A DNA stretch of 64,000 nt from Piezodorus guildinii (GCA_023052935.1 CM041293.1:176381600-176445599), one strand, 5' to 3'; positions 1 to 10,677 are shown, counted from the first letter of the stretch. Notes: a model not told the origin generated them from the sequence alone. A program made the numbers and translations.

Positions 1-309
1 AGTTTGGATATTGTCAAGATGTACTGGATAGTATATCTTCACATAATTATTAATTTACATGTTTTAATTTAAATCTGTATTTTTTTCCCTCAAACTCGTC
101 TTTGAAGGCTGTGCGGAGGTTTTAGAGGGTAAGAGCGGGGGATTTAGACATAGTTAGAACACACCGGCACCGAGACGTGAGTTTTTAATTAATTTATTCA
201 ATGTTTTTGGTCCAAGCGCACTAATACACACCGACACCCTATCTTTTTTTTATTTAAATCAATTCTTTCCTTAATTTTTGGACATGCTTTACTTTTAAGA
301 ACACAGCTT
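1..309. other. No feature recognised
   Basis: AT-rich sequence with no coding signal that I can tie to a family. Two short related stretches (around 160-185 and 220-240, both containing ACACACCG with CACC) are the only internal similarity seen. It ends in a T-rich run that probably belongs to the tail of the minus-strand Jockey element beginning near 310. Confidence 0.4.
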
Positions 310-1100
310 TTTTTTATTTATTAATATTTACAATTGTATTAGTTAATACAACAAGTATAAATAAGCTATGAGATAAAATACATTAAAAGACATAAAGAGA
401 AACTGCCCAGTGGCAGAACTCCCGTAGGTAATCTAAATAGAAGGTCTCGAGGCCACCTTCTTTTAAACGCCTGGGAGGATTTTTAGGAATGGAAGAGGAT
501 TGAAACTAGTGGATTAGAGTAGGAGTGGAGTTTGTCATGGAAGGAATGGTACCTGGTTCGGGCCAAATCTGCTACATAAGTAACATTAAGATGATGTTAT
601 TCGTGACAAAGTAAGGAGCATTGAGGATGTTTCGAAGGATTTTCTATTGTAAGGATTAAAGACGGAAAGAACTTAATGGTTTACTAGAGCCCCAAAGCTC
701 AACTCCGTACGTCCAGATAGGCCTTCTGATGGTGATATAGATGAGCCATTTGTGGTTAAATGGAAGGTTAGAGCGTCTGTCTGGTAAGTGTTGAAGTAAC
801 CGAAAGCGGCGAGCAGATTCTTGGCGTTTCAGTCTAGTGTGCGGATTCCATGTTAGACGTCTGTCAAGAAGAAGTCCTAGATAGCGAATATGTTCAAATG
901 GAATAAGCGGAATATCATTAAAGGACACTGTAAGGCAGAATTTCAAAGGGTTACGACGAAGGGTGAAGGTTATTTGGTGAGATTTTATAGAATTTATTTT
1001 AATTCTCCAATTCTGACACCATACCTCAAGGTCAACACAACTTTAAATAGAAAACATATTCTACTAACACTTAAACCCCTTGTTTTCTGCTTTACTTTAA
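310..1100 (-). pseudogene. Jockey-clade LINE, C-terminal RT end (broken)
   Basis: Reading the minus strand from about 1100 down gives the region just C-terminal to a non-LTR reverse transcriptase. Visible motifs are IRYLGLLLDRRLTWNPHTRL, then RPIWTYGVELWGSSKP, then a degenerate tail. The longest open piece is 656-946 (96 codons), closed by a stop just after ELWGSSKP. The same reading, also broken, recurs on the plus strand at 58435-59250, so these are two copies of one family. The catalytic RT core is absent. Low-numbered sequence (310-420) is the 3' UTR, ending in a T-rich tract on this strand. Such proteins normally prime reverse transcription on nicked DNA; this copy cannot. Confidence 0.8.
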
Positions 1101-1559
1101 CGATTTATGATCTACTAGACATTCTATTCCACGAAAATTCAGCGGTCATAAGGCCTTGTTAGTAATAATAAATTAAAAACACAATGAATAAAGAAAAAAC
1201 AATTAATAAACCTTGGATCAAAGACTTTAATTGATTCTTCACTACCGATATCAGCCACTAAGGGGCAGTAGTTAACCCGCTGTTAAGTAACGACTTGATA
1301 GCACGCCAATGTTCTGACGTCTAGTGGCTGTCATGCAAACCTATCATATTAACGTGTAACATAATTATATAACATAATTAGTGATATATTGGGGTAAACT
1401 TACCAACACGAGGGTTCTCTGCACCGAACCGAACAATCCTGAAATAAAATAAATATATGTGAATATATAAATTAAAGTAATATTAATTAATTATATGTGA
1501 TAAATTAATATAATAAATTACTATTGTCTCTAACACAAGATAAAAGCTTTTTTTTTAGG
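1101..1559. other. Non-repetitive stretch, possible host intron/exon sequence
   Basis: I found no match to any repeat family in the window. It contains an inverted pair CAGCCACTA (1252-1260) and TAGTGGCTG (1322-1330), a CTCF-like core at 1254-1267, and the candidate exon at 1404-1438. It may be residual single-copy host DNA. Confidence 0.35.
1404..1438 (-). other. Candidate 35-nt host micro-exon
   Basis: On the minus strand the segment is preceded by a T-rich tract ending TTATTTCAG and followed immediately by GTAAGTTTACC, a near-perfect acceptor and donor. It is locally GC-richer than its flanks. One frame reads IVRFGAENPRV and another LFGSVQRTLVL; all three are open. I do not recognise the protein. 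No neighbouring exon is visible, and the flanks are otherwise AT-rich. A chance pairing of splice consensus sequences is the alternative. Confidence 0.3.
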
Positions 1560-2258
1560 TTAAATAACATTTATTTAAAATTATTGTTTTGACAAAATGG
1601 TTATTTAGTTGGTTAATTCGTTGGCTCCCTTTCTCTGACACAGTCCTTGTCTTCCTTCTAGACAAAGGCTAACTTAGAACCAACATACTAGACTTAAACG
1701 ACAAGAACTTAATCGACGATTTGGCCAATTATACAGACTACTGAACAGAAATTCTAATTATGTCACCAACCTTATCTTACACCGCGACTTAAATATTTCA
1801 TTTATTTTAGACTTTATTCCATCAAAATTCTCTAAATTCCATCACAACCTTATCCATCCCCCTAATCCGCTTGCTCAATCCTTATCCAGCTCCACACATC
1901 CTTACCACCCCCCTAGATGGTTGAAACGGCAGTGGCCTCGAGATCTCTTGTAACATGTATAATGGAGTTCTAGCATTGGCTAGATTCTCCACTCACGTTC
2001 TGTATGCTTGTGGATTGTACATAGGTATGAGTGACTTTTGTATATATTTTTATTATTTTTTTTGTATAATATTTTTATTGATTTTTTTGTATAATATTTT
2101 TATTGATTTTGTTTTGTATATATGTATATTGTATTATTATTATATAAATTTATTGTTTTGTATATATTGTGTGAATGTAGTACTTTATCACTATTAAAAA
2201 TGTCCTAATTGGACTGATTGTAATATTACTTAATAAAGAACTGTTTCTCTCTCTCTCA
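1560..2258 (+). pseudogene. Jockey-clade LINE 3' end, internally deleted
   Basis: Plus-strand translation gives degenerate Jockey C-terminal sequence: a damaged SDTVLVFLLDKG (compare SDTVRYLGFLLDKR in the 43-kb copy), then remnants of the tail with a final PPRWLKRQWPRDLL-like motif near 1910-1950. The 3' UTR follows to an AATAAAG-like signal at about 2230 and a short A-rich tail at 2258-2272. The middle of the RT end present in the 43-kb copy is missing, and stops occur in every frame. It is a dead fragment of the family seen intact-er at 43209-44374. Confidence 0.7.
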
Positions 2259-2339
2259 AAAAAAAATAAAAAATAATGCCGTTGCATCTCTAAGCCCCCC
2301 CCCCTCAAAAGTCGTCGGGGTGGGTTTTACAGATTGTTG

Positions 2340-3139
2340 GTGGATTTAAGTGTTTGGACTCATGTCAGTCTTTCGTGAAGTTTTTTTACGAAATTCTGGA
2401 TAAAATTACGATTTACGTAATATTTAGGATTAAAAAGACTGAATTTTTCGGATGTTAGGTTTTTTTTAAGCACTATCCAGCATGTGCACAAGGGTTCGAA
2501 AGTTCTCTGTAAATAGTAATTTTGGAGTTCAAGGGTAATTTTGATCATTTGTCGAGTAGCCTGGATAATATTACAAATCGTTGGTTTAGCTGTTTTCTGT
2601 TTTTAATTTAATGTGGGTCCTCCAGTCTTTCGTCAGTCCCAAATATCCTACTTTATTTGTGTCGGGTGATGCGGTCTTTGAGAAGGTTTTTTGTTTCACC
2701 GATGTTGGAAGAGTTGCTATTAGAAGTTCCGCAAGGGACTCTATAAACAATTATTGAACGACGGTCTGTTGGTATACTGTCTTTAAGTCGGCAGTAAATA
2801 TTGGAGGGTTTGTAGTGGGATTTGAAAACAAGTCTGAGGTTTGGATTGAATGATTTTAATGATTTTGTTTTTCTGAAAGTGAGGGAATTTATCGTATGGA
2901 TCAATATAAGGGAGTGAGACTGGGTAATGATGGAGTAGAAAGAGAGGTTGATTGAGGTTGAGACTGATTCTTGTGGTTAATGATATCGGGAGGGATGTTA
3001 TTGGCCAGGAGAATTGTCTTTATGCGGTTAATGTTGATGTCGTGGAAACGGGGATCGGAAAGGAAAAGGCTTCGGTGTATAAGGTTTTTGGGAACGTTAG
3101 TTTATTGATGATGGGAGTGTTGGGAATGAAAGTTTGGTA
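2340..3139 (-). pseudogene. Penelope-like element, linker and GIY-YIG endonuclease remnant
   Basis: The minus strand carries an 83-codon open piece (2653-2904). It reads IYCRLKDSIPTDRRSIIVYR, then VPC, then SNIGETKNLLKDRITRHK. This is the N-terminal half of a GIY-YIG nuclease domain (here YR and NIGET) as found at the C-terminus of Penelope-like element polyproteins. Sequence above 2904 continues the RT thumb/linker region in broken frames, and 2360-2548 may be the domain's distal part. The neighbouring plus-strand RT piece begins at about 3140, so the two parts of one element are in opposite orientation. The catalytic half needs confirmation; it is not functional. Confidence 0.65.
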
Positions 3140-4490
3140 GTCCCCTTCACTTGAAACCAAATTCAATAAGCACCTGAAATTTCTTTTAAATCCAAAATTT
3201 ATCAACTATCCCAGCTATAGATTGTATAGAATATGTTATATTATAGAATAGCTATAGCCTTAGAATATGTTATAGAAAAAGTGATGTGTACCGAGAAAGG
3301 CTTAAATATGGGTGACAAGATTCCGGTTTTGGGGTATGCCGATGATTTGGTACTACTAGGTGAAGACACGGAAACCATACAACTAAATACAAGCGTGTTA
3401 ATAAAAACCGGTAAACAAATAGGTCTGGAATTAAATACCGATAAGATGAAATATATGATTAGTTGCAGAAATGGTGGCGATCTTGATGATATTAATATTT
3501 CAGGTCATACTTTTGAACACGTAGAGAAATTCAAGTATTTAGGTTCAATGATAACAAGAAAAAATGAAATCCAGGAAGAAATAAAGTCCCGGTTAAAGGT
3601 GGGAAATGCGTGTTATTATTCAGTTGCTTAATTACTTAGCTCGCGGCTTCTGTCTAAAAACTTAAAGGTTAGAATTTATAAAACTATTATTCTTCCAACG
3701 GTTCTTTACGGATGCGAAACGTGGCCGCTTACTTTGAAGGATGAAAAACGGCTTAAGGTTTTCGAGAATAAGGTACTGCTTAAAATATTTGGTCTGAAGA
3801 GAGATGAGACCACTGGGGAGTTAAGAAGGTTGCACAACGCGGAATTGCGGAGTTTGTATCCTGTGAATATAATTGAGTTGATAGCATCGTGGAGACTCAA
3901 ATGGGCGCATAAAGTTGTTGGGCTTAGTGAGGAACGGATTCCGAGAAAGTTGGTATTCGCTGAACCGACTGGTAGGCATCCGAAAGGTAGACCGAAGCGT
4001 CGATGGGAGGATTGCATTAAGGCTGATCTCGGGGGCTTGGGCTTGACCGGTGAACATTGGACTAGTCTGTGCAGGCGAAGTTTGGTGGTATCGGCATCGA
4101 ACCTTCGGGTTCGGTAAGCCTATTATTATTATTATTATTATCCCAGCTATAGATACCTTGTTTTCTATAATTCTGTTGCTCCCTGCTTCTATGGACTCCC
4201 AAAAATTCATGAACCAGGTATCCCCCTCCGCCTTATTACATCAAATATCAACTCACCCTCTGTTAACCTCAGTAAATTCTTACTACCCTCTTTACAACAT
4301 CTCAGTCACAACAATCCTTACGATATCCAAAATTCTTTTCTTCTCCGTGAACAATTGATATCCTTCACTATTCCTCAACATTACATTGATGTAGAAATCT
4401 TGTTTACCAATATTCCTATAGATAAAGCCTTTCGTATCATCGAAAATAACTGGTCTTCTATTGAACCCCATATCATATAGATGTCATTTC
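3140..4490 (+). pseudogene. Penelope-like element RT fragment, split by an RTE insertion
   Basis: Plus-strand reading of 3140-3222 joined across the RTE insertion to 4139-4480 gives the N-terminal RT of a Penelope-like element: YGLPKIHEPGIPLR (4185-4240 region), NLSKFLLPSLQHL, then ILFTNIPIDKAFRIIENNW. In intact elements these motifs precede the catalytic aspartates, which are missing because the coding sequence ends at about 4480. The same C-terminal break point recurs at 7985, so it is a property of the amplified copy rather than a private deletion. The insertion duplicated 16 bp (TATCCCAGCTATAGAT at 3207-3222 and 4139-4154). Confidence 0.7.
3223..4138 (+). mobile_element. RTE-clade LINE, 5'-truncated, 16-bp TSD
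   Basis: A 916-bp insertion in the Penelope remnant. The encoded RT end runs NIALEYVIEKV, then LGYADDLVLL (catalytic YADD intact, about 3335-3364), a thumb region, LYGCETWPLTLK, and a C-terminal GRPKRRWEDCIKADLGGLGL tail ending with the stop at 4115-4117. A nonsense codon TAA at 3629-3631 breaks the frame; the reading resumes in the same frame. The 3' end is an (ATT)n microsatellite, usual for RTE elements. Target duplication TATCCCAGCTATAGAT is exact. A sister copy lies at 57082-57999 on the minus strand with nearly the same 5' truncation point. Confidence 0.88.
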
Positions 4491-4800
4491 TATAAACGCG
4501 ACTTAAGCAATAAAAAAAAAACAAAAAAAAAAAAACGCCTGTCTGTCCACCATATGAATAATATATTGAATTAAATTCTCTACTAAACAAAACATAATCA
4601 TTAAAATCTGTTTAGAAATGTGAGATATATGTCAGATATATAAAATTTGCTTTTTGAAATTAGCAGTGATGGTAGGCTATTTTCCTTTGAATAATATTTT
4701 TGCTTTTCATATCAGTTAATTGCCTGTAAAAAGCTATAGGCGTTGTTATGCCCAATTACAATTATTTCGAAATAATAAACCATTTAGTACTATTTTTTTT
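4418..4800 (+). repeat. Direct repeat, copy 1 (Penelope-associated)
   Basis: About 380 bp, starting in the RT fragment and running through a non-coding tail (A-rich tracts near 4510-4535, ending near AATAATAAACCATTTAGTA). It is closely matched at 7927-8305, differing by scattered substitutions and A-run length. It probably represents the constant end of this Penelope family. Confidence 0.8.
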
Positions 4801-4984
4801 TTTTTCCGTAGCCCCTTTTGTTAGCTCTTCTTAAAACTTTAGTTTTTGAATTTTCTCCTTTTTCTGCATTTATGCATTTTAAGGATGTCAGATATCTCTT
4901 ATAATATCTGTAATATATAATTATCTTCTACGAATCTATAATGAGGTGATGGGGCTCACCTTTTGGTTTAAGTAGAACGTTAAC

Positions 4985-5808
4985 CTAATCCTAAAACCTA
5001 AATCTTAATATTCTGCCATCTTTGAGGTAATCCAGAAGGTGTTAGATTACCATATATCGGATTGTTAATAACTTTGACGGTTTCAAAGAACTTTTTATTC
5101 CTCTCAGTATCGAATTCGGAAAGTTTGTCAATTTTTAATTCCTCGGGAATTCTTGAGGTTTTGTATCTTTGTAATGACGTTCCTTTCACAATTTTCCGCA
5201 GTACACCATTTTGGAACGATTGTAAACGATTTTTGAATAGGAACGATTTTTTTACCAAAGTGGACCGAAAATGTCTATCAAAGGTGACTCCGAGATATCT
5301 TACATGTTTGGATAGTTTAATTTCGCAGTTGTTAATTTTAAATTTTGACGGTAATTTTTTTCTTTCCCTTTTGAAATGAGTACACTATTTCTTTCGTTTT
5401 ATTTGCATTCACATAAATTTTTTTACTTTTTCAGCTCGTTTGCTATGATTTGGCAGGCTTTTTCTGAACGCATAACAGCCTGGTTGGCATTTGAGCTACT
5501 ACTGGTGACAGCGATATCATAAGTAAAAGCTGATATTGAAGCATGCTCGCACTGGGTTCCCACAATTTTTCCAGTATAAATAGAAAATAGTATTGGAGAT
5601 AGTACCGCACCTTGTGGAACACCACAAGTGAGATGGACGGGATTAGACATCTTTTATATAACTTTAACTATCATATACCGGTTACTTAGGAAAGATTTTA
5701 TAGTAGTATATAACTCAGAGCACCCTAGGTTAATCAACTGTTGGCAAAGCAATCCATGTGACACAGAGTCAAATGCTTTTGACCAACGTTTTAATAGTTA
5801 TTGTACAC
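4985..5808 (-). pseudogene. Non-LTR retrotransposon RT fragment (I/Jockey-like)
   Basis: The minus strand from about 5800 down reads AFDSVSHGLLCQQLINLG, then after a stop TCGVPQGAVLSPILFSIY (RT motif B, inside 5423-5650). The motif C position reads AFTYDIAV instead of a YADD-type box. A broken stretch follows, then a C-terminal open piece 4998-5258 (HEAD: KNRLQSFQNGVLRKIVKG). Several stops and at least one frameshift separate the parts. The upstream end is cut where the RTE element at 5809-7390 starts, so RTE inserted into or next to it. The clade is uncertain; GVPQGAVLSP is typical of I/Jockey-type LINEs. Confidence 0.7.
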
Positions 5809-7390
5809 ATATCTTCTTCTTCTTTATCTTCCTCCTATGTGCCTTTACTAGCGTGGAGGGGCCTCGATCCAACGTTGCCAAGCTTCACGATTTCTGCAGA
5901 GTTGTTTAAGTTCCTGCAATCTTTTCCCTCCGATCTTCTGGATATATCCATCATACAAAATCCTAGGCCTTCCGCGCGGCCTTTTTCCAGTGGGTCGAGC
6001 TTCCAACATTTTTCTGGGTTCGCGGTCCTCATTCATTCGACAAACATGGCCGAACCATTTTAGCTGTCGCTTCTCGAGGATGGTTTTCAGCGCAGGAATT
6101 TTCAGCTCCGCTCTAATTCCTTCATTTCTTACGCGGTCTCTTCTCGTTTTTCCTGCGACCCTACGTAAATACCTCATTTCAGCTGCAGTAATTCGGCTTA
6201 TTTGTTTGTCCAGCATTACCCAGCTCTCGCTCCCGTAGGTAAGAGTGGGGAGGTATACAGATTTGTAAATGTGGAGCTTCGTCTCTAGCCCCACATCTCG
6301 ATGGCCAACAATACTATTGCATATACTGTAATAGATTTGATTTGCTTTGGCAATCCTGTTTGCAATTTCGTAATCTATTTTCCCCTGCCTATTTATATTA
6401 CAGCCTAAGTAGAGAAAGTTTTCAACTACTTCGAGAGCCTCGCCGTTACAAATCACCTCCACAGTCTCTTCCTCATCTCGGGACAGGACCAGTATCTTGC
6501 TCTTGGAGACATTTATGGTCATTCCCTTTCGCTGAAGTTCTTCCTGCCATTCTATTAGAGCTTGCTGTAATTTGTCTTTCGTATCGCAAATAAGGACGAT
6601 ACCATCAGCGTATAACAGTGACTGGCTCAGTATCGTCCTCATGTTCCACTTACCAAGCACTGTTCGGGCAGTTCGCCTTTTACAAATTTTATGGATCTCA
6701 TCCATAAACACCGTAAACAGAAGCGGGCTCAGACTGTCTCCCTGCTTTACTCCTCTATCAATGGGAAAAGGTGCAGATTCTGTTCCATTTATTCGTACCA
6801 CTCCTTTAGAATCAGTGTATACAGATTCTATGGCGGAAATAAGATCTATTGGTACATTTTTCGCTACAAGGGCGTTCCATATTTCTTGACGTGGGACCGA
6901 GTCGAAAGCAGCCTTAAGGTCCAGGAATGCGAAATATGTGCTTCTATCTCTGTCCCATGATTTTTCTAATATATTTCTTATGACAAATATATTATCCTGG
7001 GTCTGCCTGCCAGGGCGAAAACCTGCTTGCTCCTCTTCCAATTGTTCCTCCACAATTCGTCGTAGCCTTTTCTCCAGAATGTGCGTGTACATTTTGTATG
7101 CCACGGACAGGAGGCTAATTGGTCTATAATTAGCACATTCCGTTTGACTCCCTTTTTTGTGAATAGGAATAATCACACTGTACTCCCAATGTTTCGGGAT
7201 TCTTTTGGTATCCCATACCGTCTGAAATAGCCCTTGCAATGCTTTAATGAGCTCTTGTCCTCCATATTTCAGGAACTCGGGGGCGATGTTGTCTCTGCCT
7301 ACAGCCTTCCCTGTCTTTAACTGTTCAAGAGCCTGCTCTACTTCCTCTTCGTTAATGGGTTCATTACTGACTTCGTAGATCGTCACATAT
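5809..7390 (-). pseudogene. RTE-like LINE reverse transcriptase, 5'-truncated, YADD changed
   Basis: A 512-codon open reading on the minus strand (7386 to 5848) covers the whole RT: PEFLKYGG, IPIHKKGS, YRPISLLSVAYKMY, AGFRPGRQTQDNI, FLDLKAAFDSV (motif A, residues about 154-164), GVKQGDSLSPLLF (motif B, about 212-224), LLYADGIVLI (motif C, about 257-266) and a C-terminal KWFGHVCRMNEDREPRK with a GKRPRGRPR tail. The second catalytic aspartate of YADD is glycine (codon 6601-6603), so the enzyme should be inactive although the frame is otherwise open. The first codon is GTG next to a stop, so it is a truncation point and not a true start; the endonuclease is missing. The 3' end is a short (GAA)n tract, as in RTE-type elements. 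Confidence 0.85.
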
Positions 7391-7639
7391 TAAGACAGTA
7401 AAATCAACTAAGTGAAAATATTATGAGAAGAAATAATAAGTAACAATCATTGACAGATCCTATAGTTGATACAAAATAGTAAAATAATTACAAATAGGAA
7501 TAAATTGAATTGTAAAACCATTAAGAATTTTTTAAGTGCATAAAGAAATGAAATAGATACATATATAAAATAAATGTATACATAAATAAGTAAAAAATAA
7601 ACCAATAAATAAACAAAATGTATACAGTGGGATGGACAT
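7391..7639 (-). other. AT-rich 3' UTR-like sequence of the Penelope copy
   Basis: Very AT-rich, A-rich on the plus strand, with no open frame. It lies directly downstream (minus strand) of the Penelope C-terminal coding piece and probably is its untranslated tail. Confidence 0.4.
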
Positions 7640-7912
7640 GAGAAGCTGTATTACTTAAGAGAATTTAATATATGGCTGTAGGTGGAGGAGATGCATTGTT
7701 TATCAGTTTTATGATTGACAGGATTAGATTGGAGATAGATGTGGACGGATTCAGCGATGAGTCTTTTTTTATGGTTGGGAACAGAATCTAAAATGGAACA
7801 ATCTTGAAAGTTAAATGAATGATTAAAAGTTATGGAGTGTTCGGAGAGTTTTAAGGCTAGAAGGTTTCGAGAGGATAATTTCTTCCAGTAACTCTCAACG
7901 GTCAACTAATTA
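7640..7912 (-). pseudogene. Penelope-like element, C-terminal end of GIY-YIG region
   Basis: An 84-codon piece (7905 to 7651) reads LKLSEHSITFNHSFNFQDCS, ILDSVPNHKKRLIAESVHIY, then NPVNHKTDKQCISSTYSHIL and a stop. The order H...FNH, ILD, KKRLIAES and a final YSHIL is characteristic of the C-terminal end of Penelope polyproteins, just after the GIY-YIG core. The upstream GIY-YIG core itself is missing because the reading is cut at about 7912, where a plus-strand RT fragment begins. It complements the 2340-3139 remnant, which carries the core. Confidence 0.7.
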
Positions 7913-7990
7913 TATCCACAATAATCCTATAAATAAAGCCCTCCGTGTCATCGAATATAACTGGTCTTCTATTGAACCCCATATCATATA
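7913..7990 (+). pseudogene. Penelope-like RT fragment, second copy
   Basis: Plus-strand reading gives NPINKALRVIEYNWSSIEPH and a stop, matching the end of the RT piece at 4420-4480. As in the first copy it abuts a minus-strand C-terminal fragment, so the inverted head-to-head arrangement is repeated with a different break point. Confidence 0.65.
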
Positions 7991-8305
7991 GATGTCATTT
8001 CTAAAAACGCGACTTAAGCAATAAAAAAAAACAAAAAAAAAACGCCTGTCTGTCCACCATATGAATAATAAATTGAATTAAATTCTCTACTAAACAAAAC
8101 ATAATCATTAAAATCTGTTTAGAATTGTGAGATATATGTCAGATATATAAAATTTGCTTTTTGAAATTAGCAGTGATGGTAGCCTATTTTTCTTTGATTA
8201 GTGTTTTTGCTTTTCATATCAGTTTATTGCCTATAAAAAGCTATAAACGTTGTGATGACCAATTACAATTATTTCGAAATAATAAACCATTTATTACTAA
8301 TTCGC
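7927..8305 (+). repeat. Direct repeat, copy 2 (Penelope-associated)
   Basis: Partner of 4418-4800, same orientation, with a shorter A-rich block. The two copies bracket the LINE cluster at 4985-7390. Confidence 0.8.
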
Positions 8306-8805
8306 AACGTTTTTATTTTTTATTTTATTGAATATGAAAAGTACGACAAAAAAAAGTGGGATGAAAAAATTACTTTAAAACTATTTTTAAAAAAGCACAA
8401 TAGATTTACGTTTTTCCGAGAATGACCTATATAGTCTTACAAGGAATAATGGCAGTTCACTGGATACTTAATACTCTGGCTTAGTAATCTCCTAAAATAA
8501 ATAACGGGCATTTATTAGGCCTTCAACATGACTAATAAAGCGACATTATCCTCTAAAAAGGGGATTCATATATCCAAGAGCTATTATATCGTTCACAACC
8601 CTTTGTACTACACCCTTTGTCTGTGACCAAAAGGGTTCACTCCGTGATTAATCCAATTAATTCCAACCCTACAAGAATATCTTTGGCAACCTTCTTCGCA
8701 TTCAATATCAACGGTTCTAAAGGCTGTGTTAAAGTGGAGTGAGAGAACAGTTTTTAATGACATGGATTCATTTCCTTACATCTTAAAACCTAAAAGAACA
8801 TGCAT
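8306..8805. other. No feature recognised
   Basis: AT-rich sequence without similarity to the repeat families in the window and without a convincing coding frame. Confidence 0.4.
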
Positions 8806-9713
8806 TTTTACCTTCACTTACCTATTTATGAAATATATAGTAAGGGAAAATAGTGCGATCGAGAAAATTTTCGAATTCCAGTTTTCACCGGAAATAAACG
8901 TTTTAGGGTCACCTGAGTCCAAATGACCCAGTCCTGCAAAAAGGTATGTGTGTGTGTGTGTGTGGTTGCTCCCAAGCGTAAACGAAAATTCCTGAAAAAC
9001 TGAAATTTCATATTTAAGACAAATATACACTCAAGACGATACAAAACCTTTTTCATCAAAATGAGCTTACCAGAGGAGCCACTTTACACCATGCATTTTG
9101 CACCTTTTTTCGATTTTCTCTAAACCGTTCCGACTATTTTGATCAAACTCACTATATCGATGTAAAATTTAATAGGCTTAAACGTCATGTAGGTTTCATT
9201 CTGATTAAAATGGTCTGACAGGGCTCAAATGCCGATATTTCAAATTTTCTTTCTCTAAAGTACCTTTTAATTTTGTAGATTCTGTAAAAATAAACATATT
9301 ATCTAGTTAGCATTGATAAATAACAGTTAAATGTACAAGCTGAGCAAATTTGAAAAGCACCTAAAGGATAAAACTGAAAAATATTTTTTTAATGCAAATT
9401 TTCCTTTTTGAACATAAGAACAGTAATATACATGTATGATATACCGTTGGAAAGCTAAAGATTTTAGAAAAAATATTATCTTATACTCAAGCTTTTAAAA
9501 GTTGATAGAGAGTAATGAAAAGCCGATAAAACTAACTGATTATTTTAGATAATAATACAATAGATTTTTTAATCAAACACATGTTTCTATATAAATTCAA
9601 TTTAATTAATTCCTTAATAGTTTCACGTATTTTTATCTCTTACTGTATTTAAAAATTCTTTAATCGATTCCAAAAACGGAGGTAAGTGAAAGTCGTGTGT
9701 TGCCCGCACCAGA
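8806..9713 (-). mobile_element. HT repeat (HINE/DINE-1-like), full length
   Basis: A near-complete copy of the dominant ~0.9-kb family. In the HT sense orientation the family starts TCTGGTGCGGGC, has ACTTTCACTTAC about 10 bp further in, an AT-rich core, a CA microsatellite, a conserved GGACCCTAAAACGTG block, then a palindromic end and GTAAGTGAAAGT. Here the order is reversed: the GTAAGTGAAAGTCGTG end is at 9682-9697 and the microsatellite is (TG)n at 8946-8963. The terminal palindrome is interrupted here (ATTTATGAAATAT type). No coding capacity; short open frames in it are incidental. The Helentron-associated classification is inference from architecture. Confidence 0.85.
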
Positions 9714-9978
9714 TTTTTTTCGTATAATGATAAAAACAGCTGGCCTAAAGTCGATATATCGATAATAACATTTTCTCGATTTAGAACTTACATCGATTTA
9801 AAGCCTATATCGATCCAAAGCAGCAGAGCAGACTATAAGCGATAAATATCAGTTCTCGAGATGGAGAATATACTGCTATGGCCAACCGCTAGGATTTAGG
9901 GGCTCTGGCTCACCTAAATATTTCTACGGTTCTCTCTGAAAGATATCCTATCCAATACTCTAAAATAACTGTCTATCT

Positions 9979-9980
<2 letters not shown>

Positions 9981-10056
<76 letters not shown>
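9981..10056. repeat. (TA)n microsatellite
   Basis: About 38 perfect TA units. The errantivirus inserted at its right edge using TATA as target, so the tract is the pre-existing target and not part of the element. Confidence 0.97.
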
Positions 10057-10058
<2 letters not shown>

Positions 10059-10347
10059 TCACGCCACCATGAGGCCATAGTGCACCTGCAGATCACACCA
10101 TATTCCTTGAATCTTATTCAGCAGTCCTATTAACCTTTATATACCCTGTCCCTTCTCCCAGGGATCACTCTCTCTCTTCAAGTCCTCGCAGTAATTACGG
10201 TACGTAATCTATGTCAGACCTAGTATAGCCATATTGTTATTATCAAGATTGTCATTATTGTCTTTTAAAGTGTTATTATCGATATTTTGTAACTTTTGAA
10301 TAAATAAAAATATTTTTTTTTTCAATAACGAGTAAAAACACCAAAAT
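10057..10347 (+). repeat. 5' LTR
   Basis: 291 bp. It contains a TATATACCC box near 10137 with a downstream GGGATCACTCTC stretch that could hold the initiator, and an AATAAATAAA poly(A) signal near 10299. It matches the 3' LTR apart from one base in an A-run. Confidence 0.95.
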
Positions 10348-10365
10348 TGGCGCCCAAACAGGGAC
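10348..10365 (+). promoter_or_regulatory. Primer binding site, tRNA-Lys type
   Basis: TGGCGCCCAAACAGGGAC directly follows the LTR. It differs by one base from the well-known Lys3 primer site of vertebrate retroviruses, so a lysine tRNA 3' end is the likely primer for minus-strand DNA. Confidence 0.88.
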
Positions 10366-10677
10366 TGCATATTTTTATCGCAGTTTTAAGAACCGAGTTT
10401 CCGCAGATCCGAACTTTTTCCGCAAATCCAGAATTAGGACTACCGCCTAGGATTCCTCACCTGTGAAGACTCAAGATTTTGGCTTACCTACCGAGGACTA
10501 CCAACTTCGAGATCTTCAGATTCTGGACGAGTTCACTCACCCCGAGCATCTCGCAACGCAGGCAAAGTCTCTTATCTGCACTCAACCTTGGCCGGACTTC
10601 ACTGTCGTCAGGTATCCAGCTCAAGGACAGATCTTCACACCCCGTCGAAGATTATTTTGACAGCGTACTCAATTTTT

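Noticed and set aside
2952..3140. A 62-codon plus-strand frame
   Set aside because: It is antisense to the Penelope linker region and resembles no protein.
8818..9059. Short frames such as MMKKVL.RLG.IVVLNMKFQF recurring across the window
   Set aside because: They are translations of HT copies in one frame, broken differently in each copy, with no protein-like conservation beyond DNA identity.
9914..10096. A 60-codon frame of alternating Tyr and Ile
   Set aside because: It is the translation of the (TA)n microsatellite; the same applies to 49571-49759.
10463..10660. 65-codon frame between the primer site and gag
   Set aside because: It is in the untranslated leader of the errantivirus; leader frames of this size are not conserved in the family.
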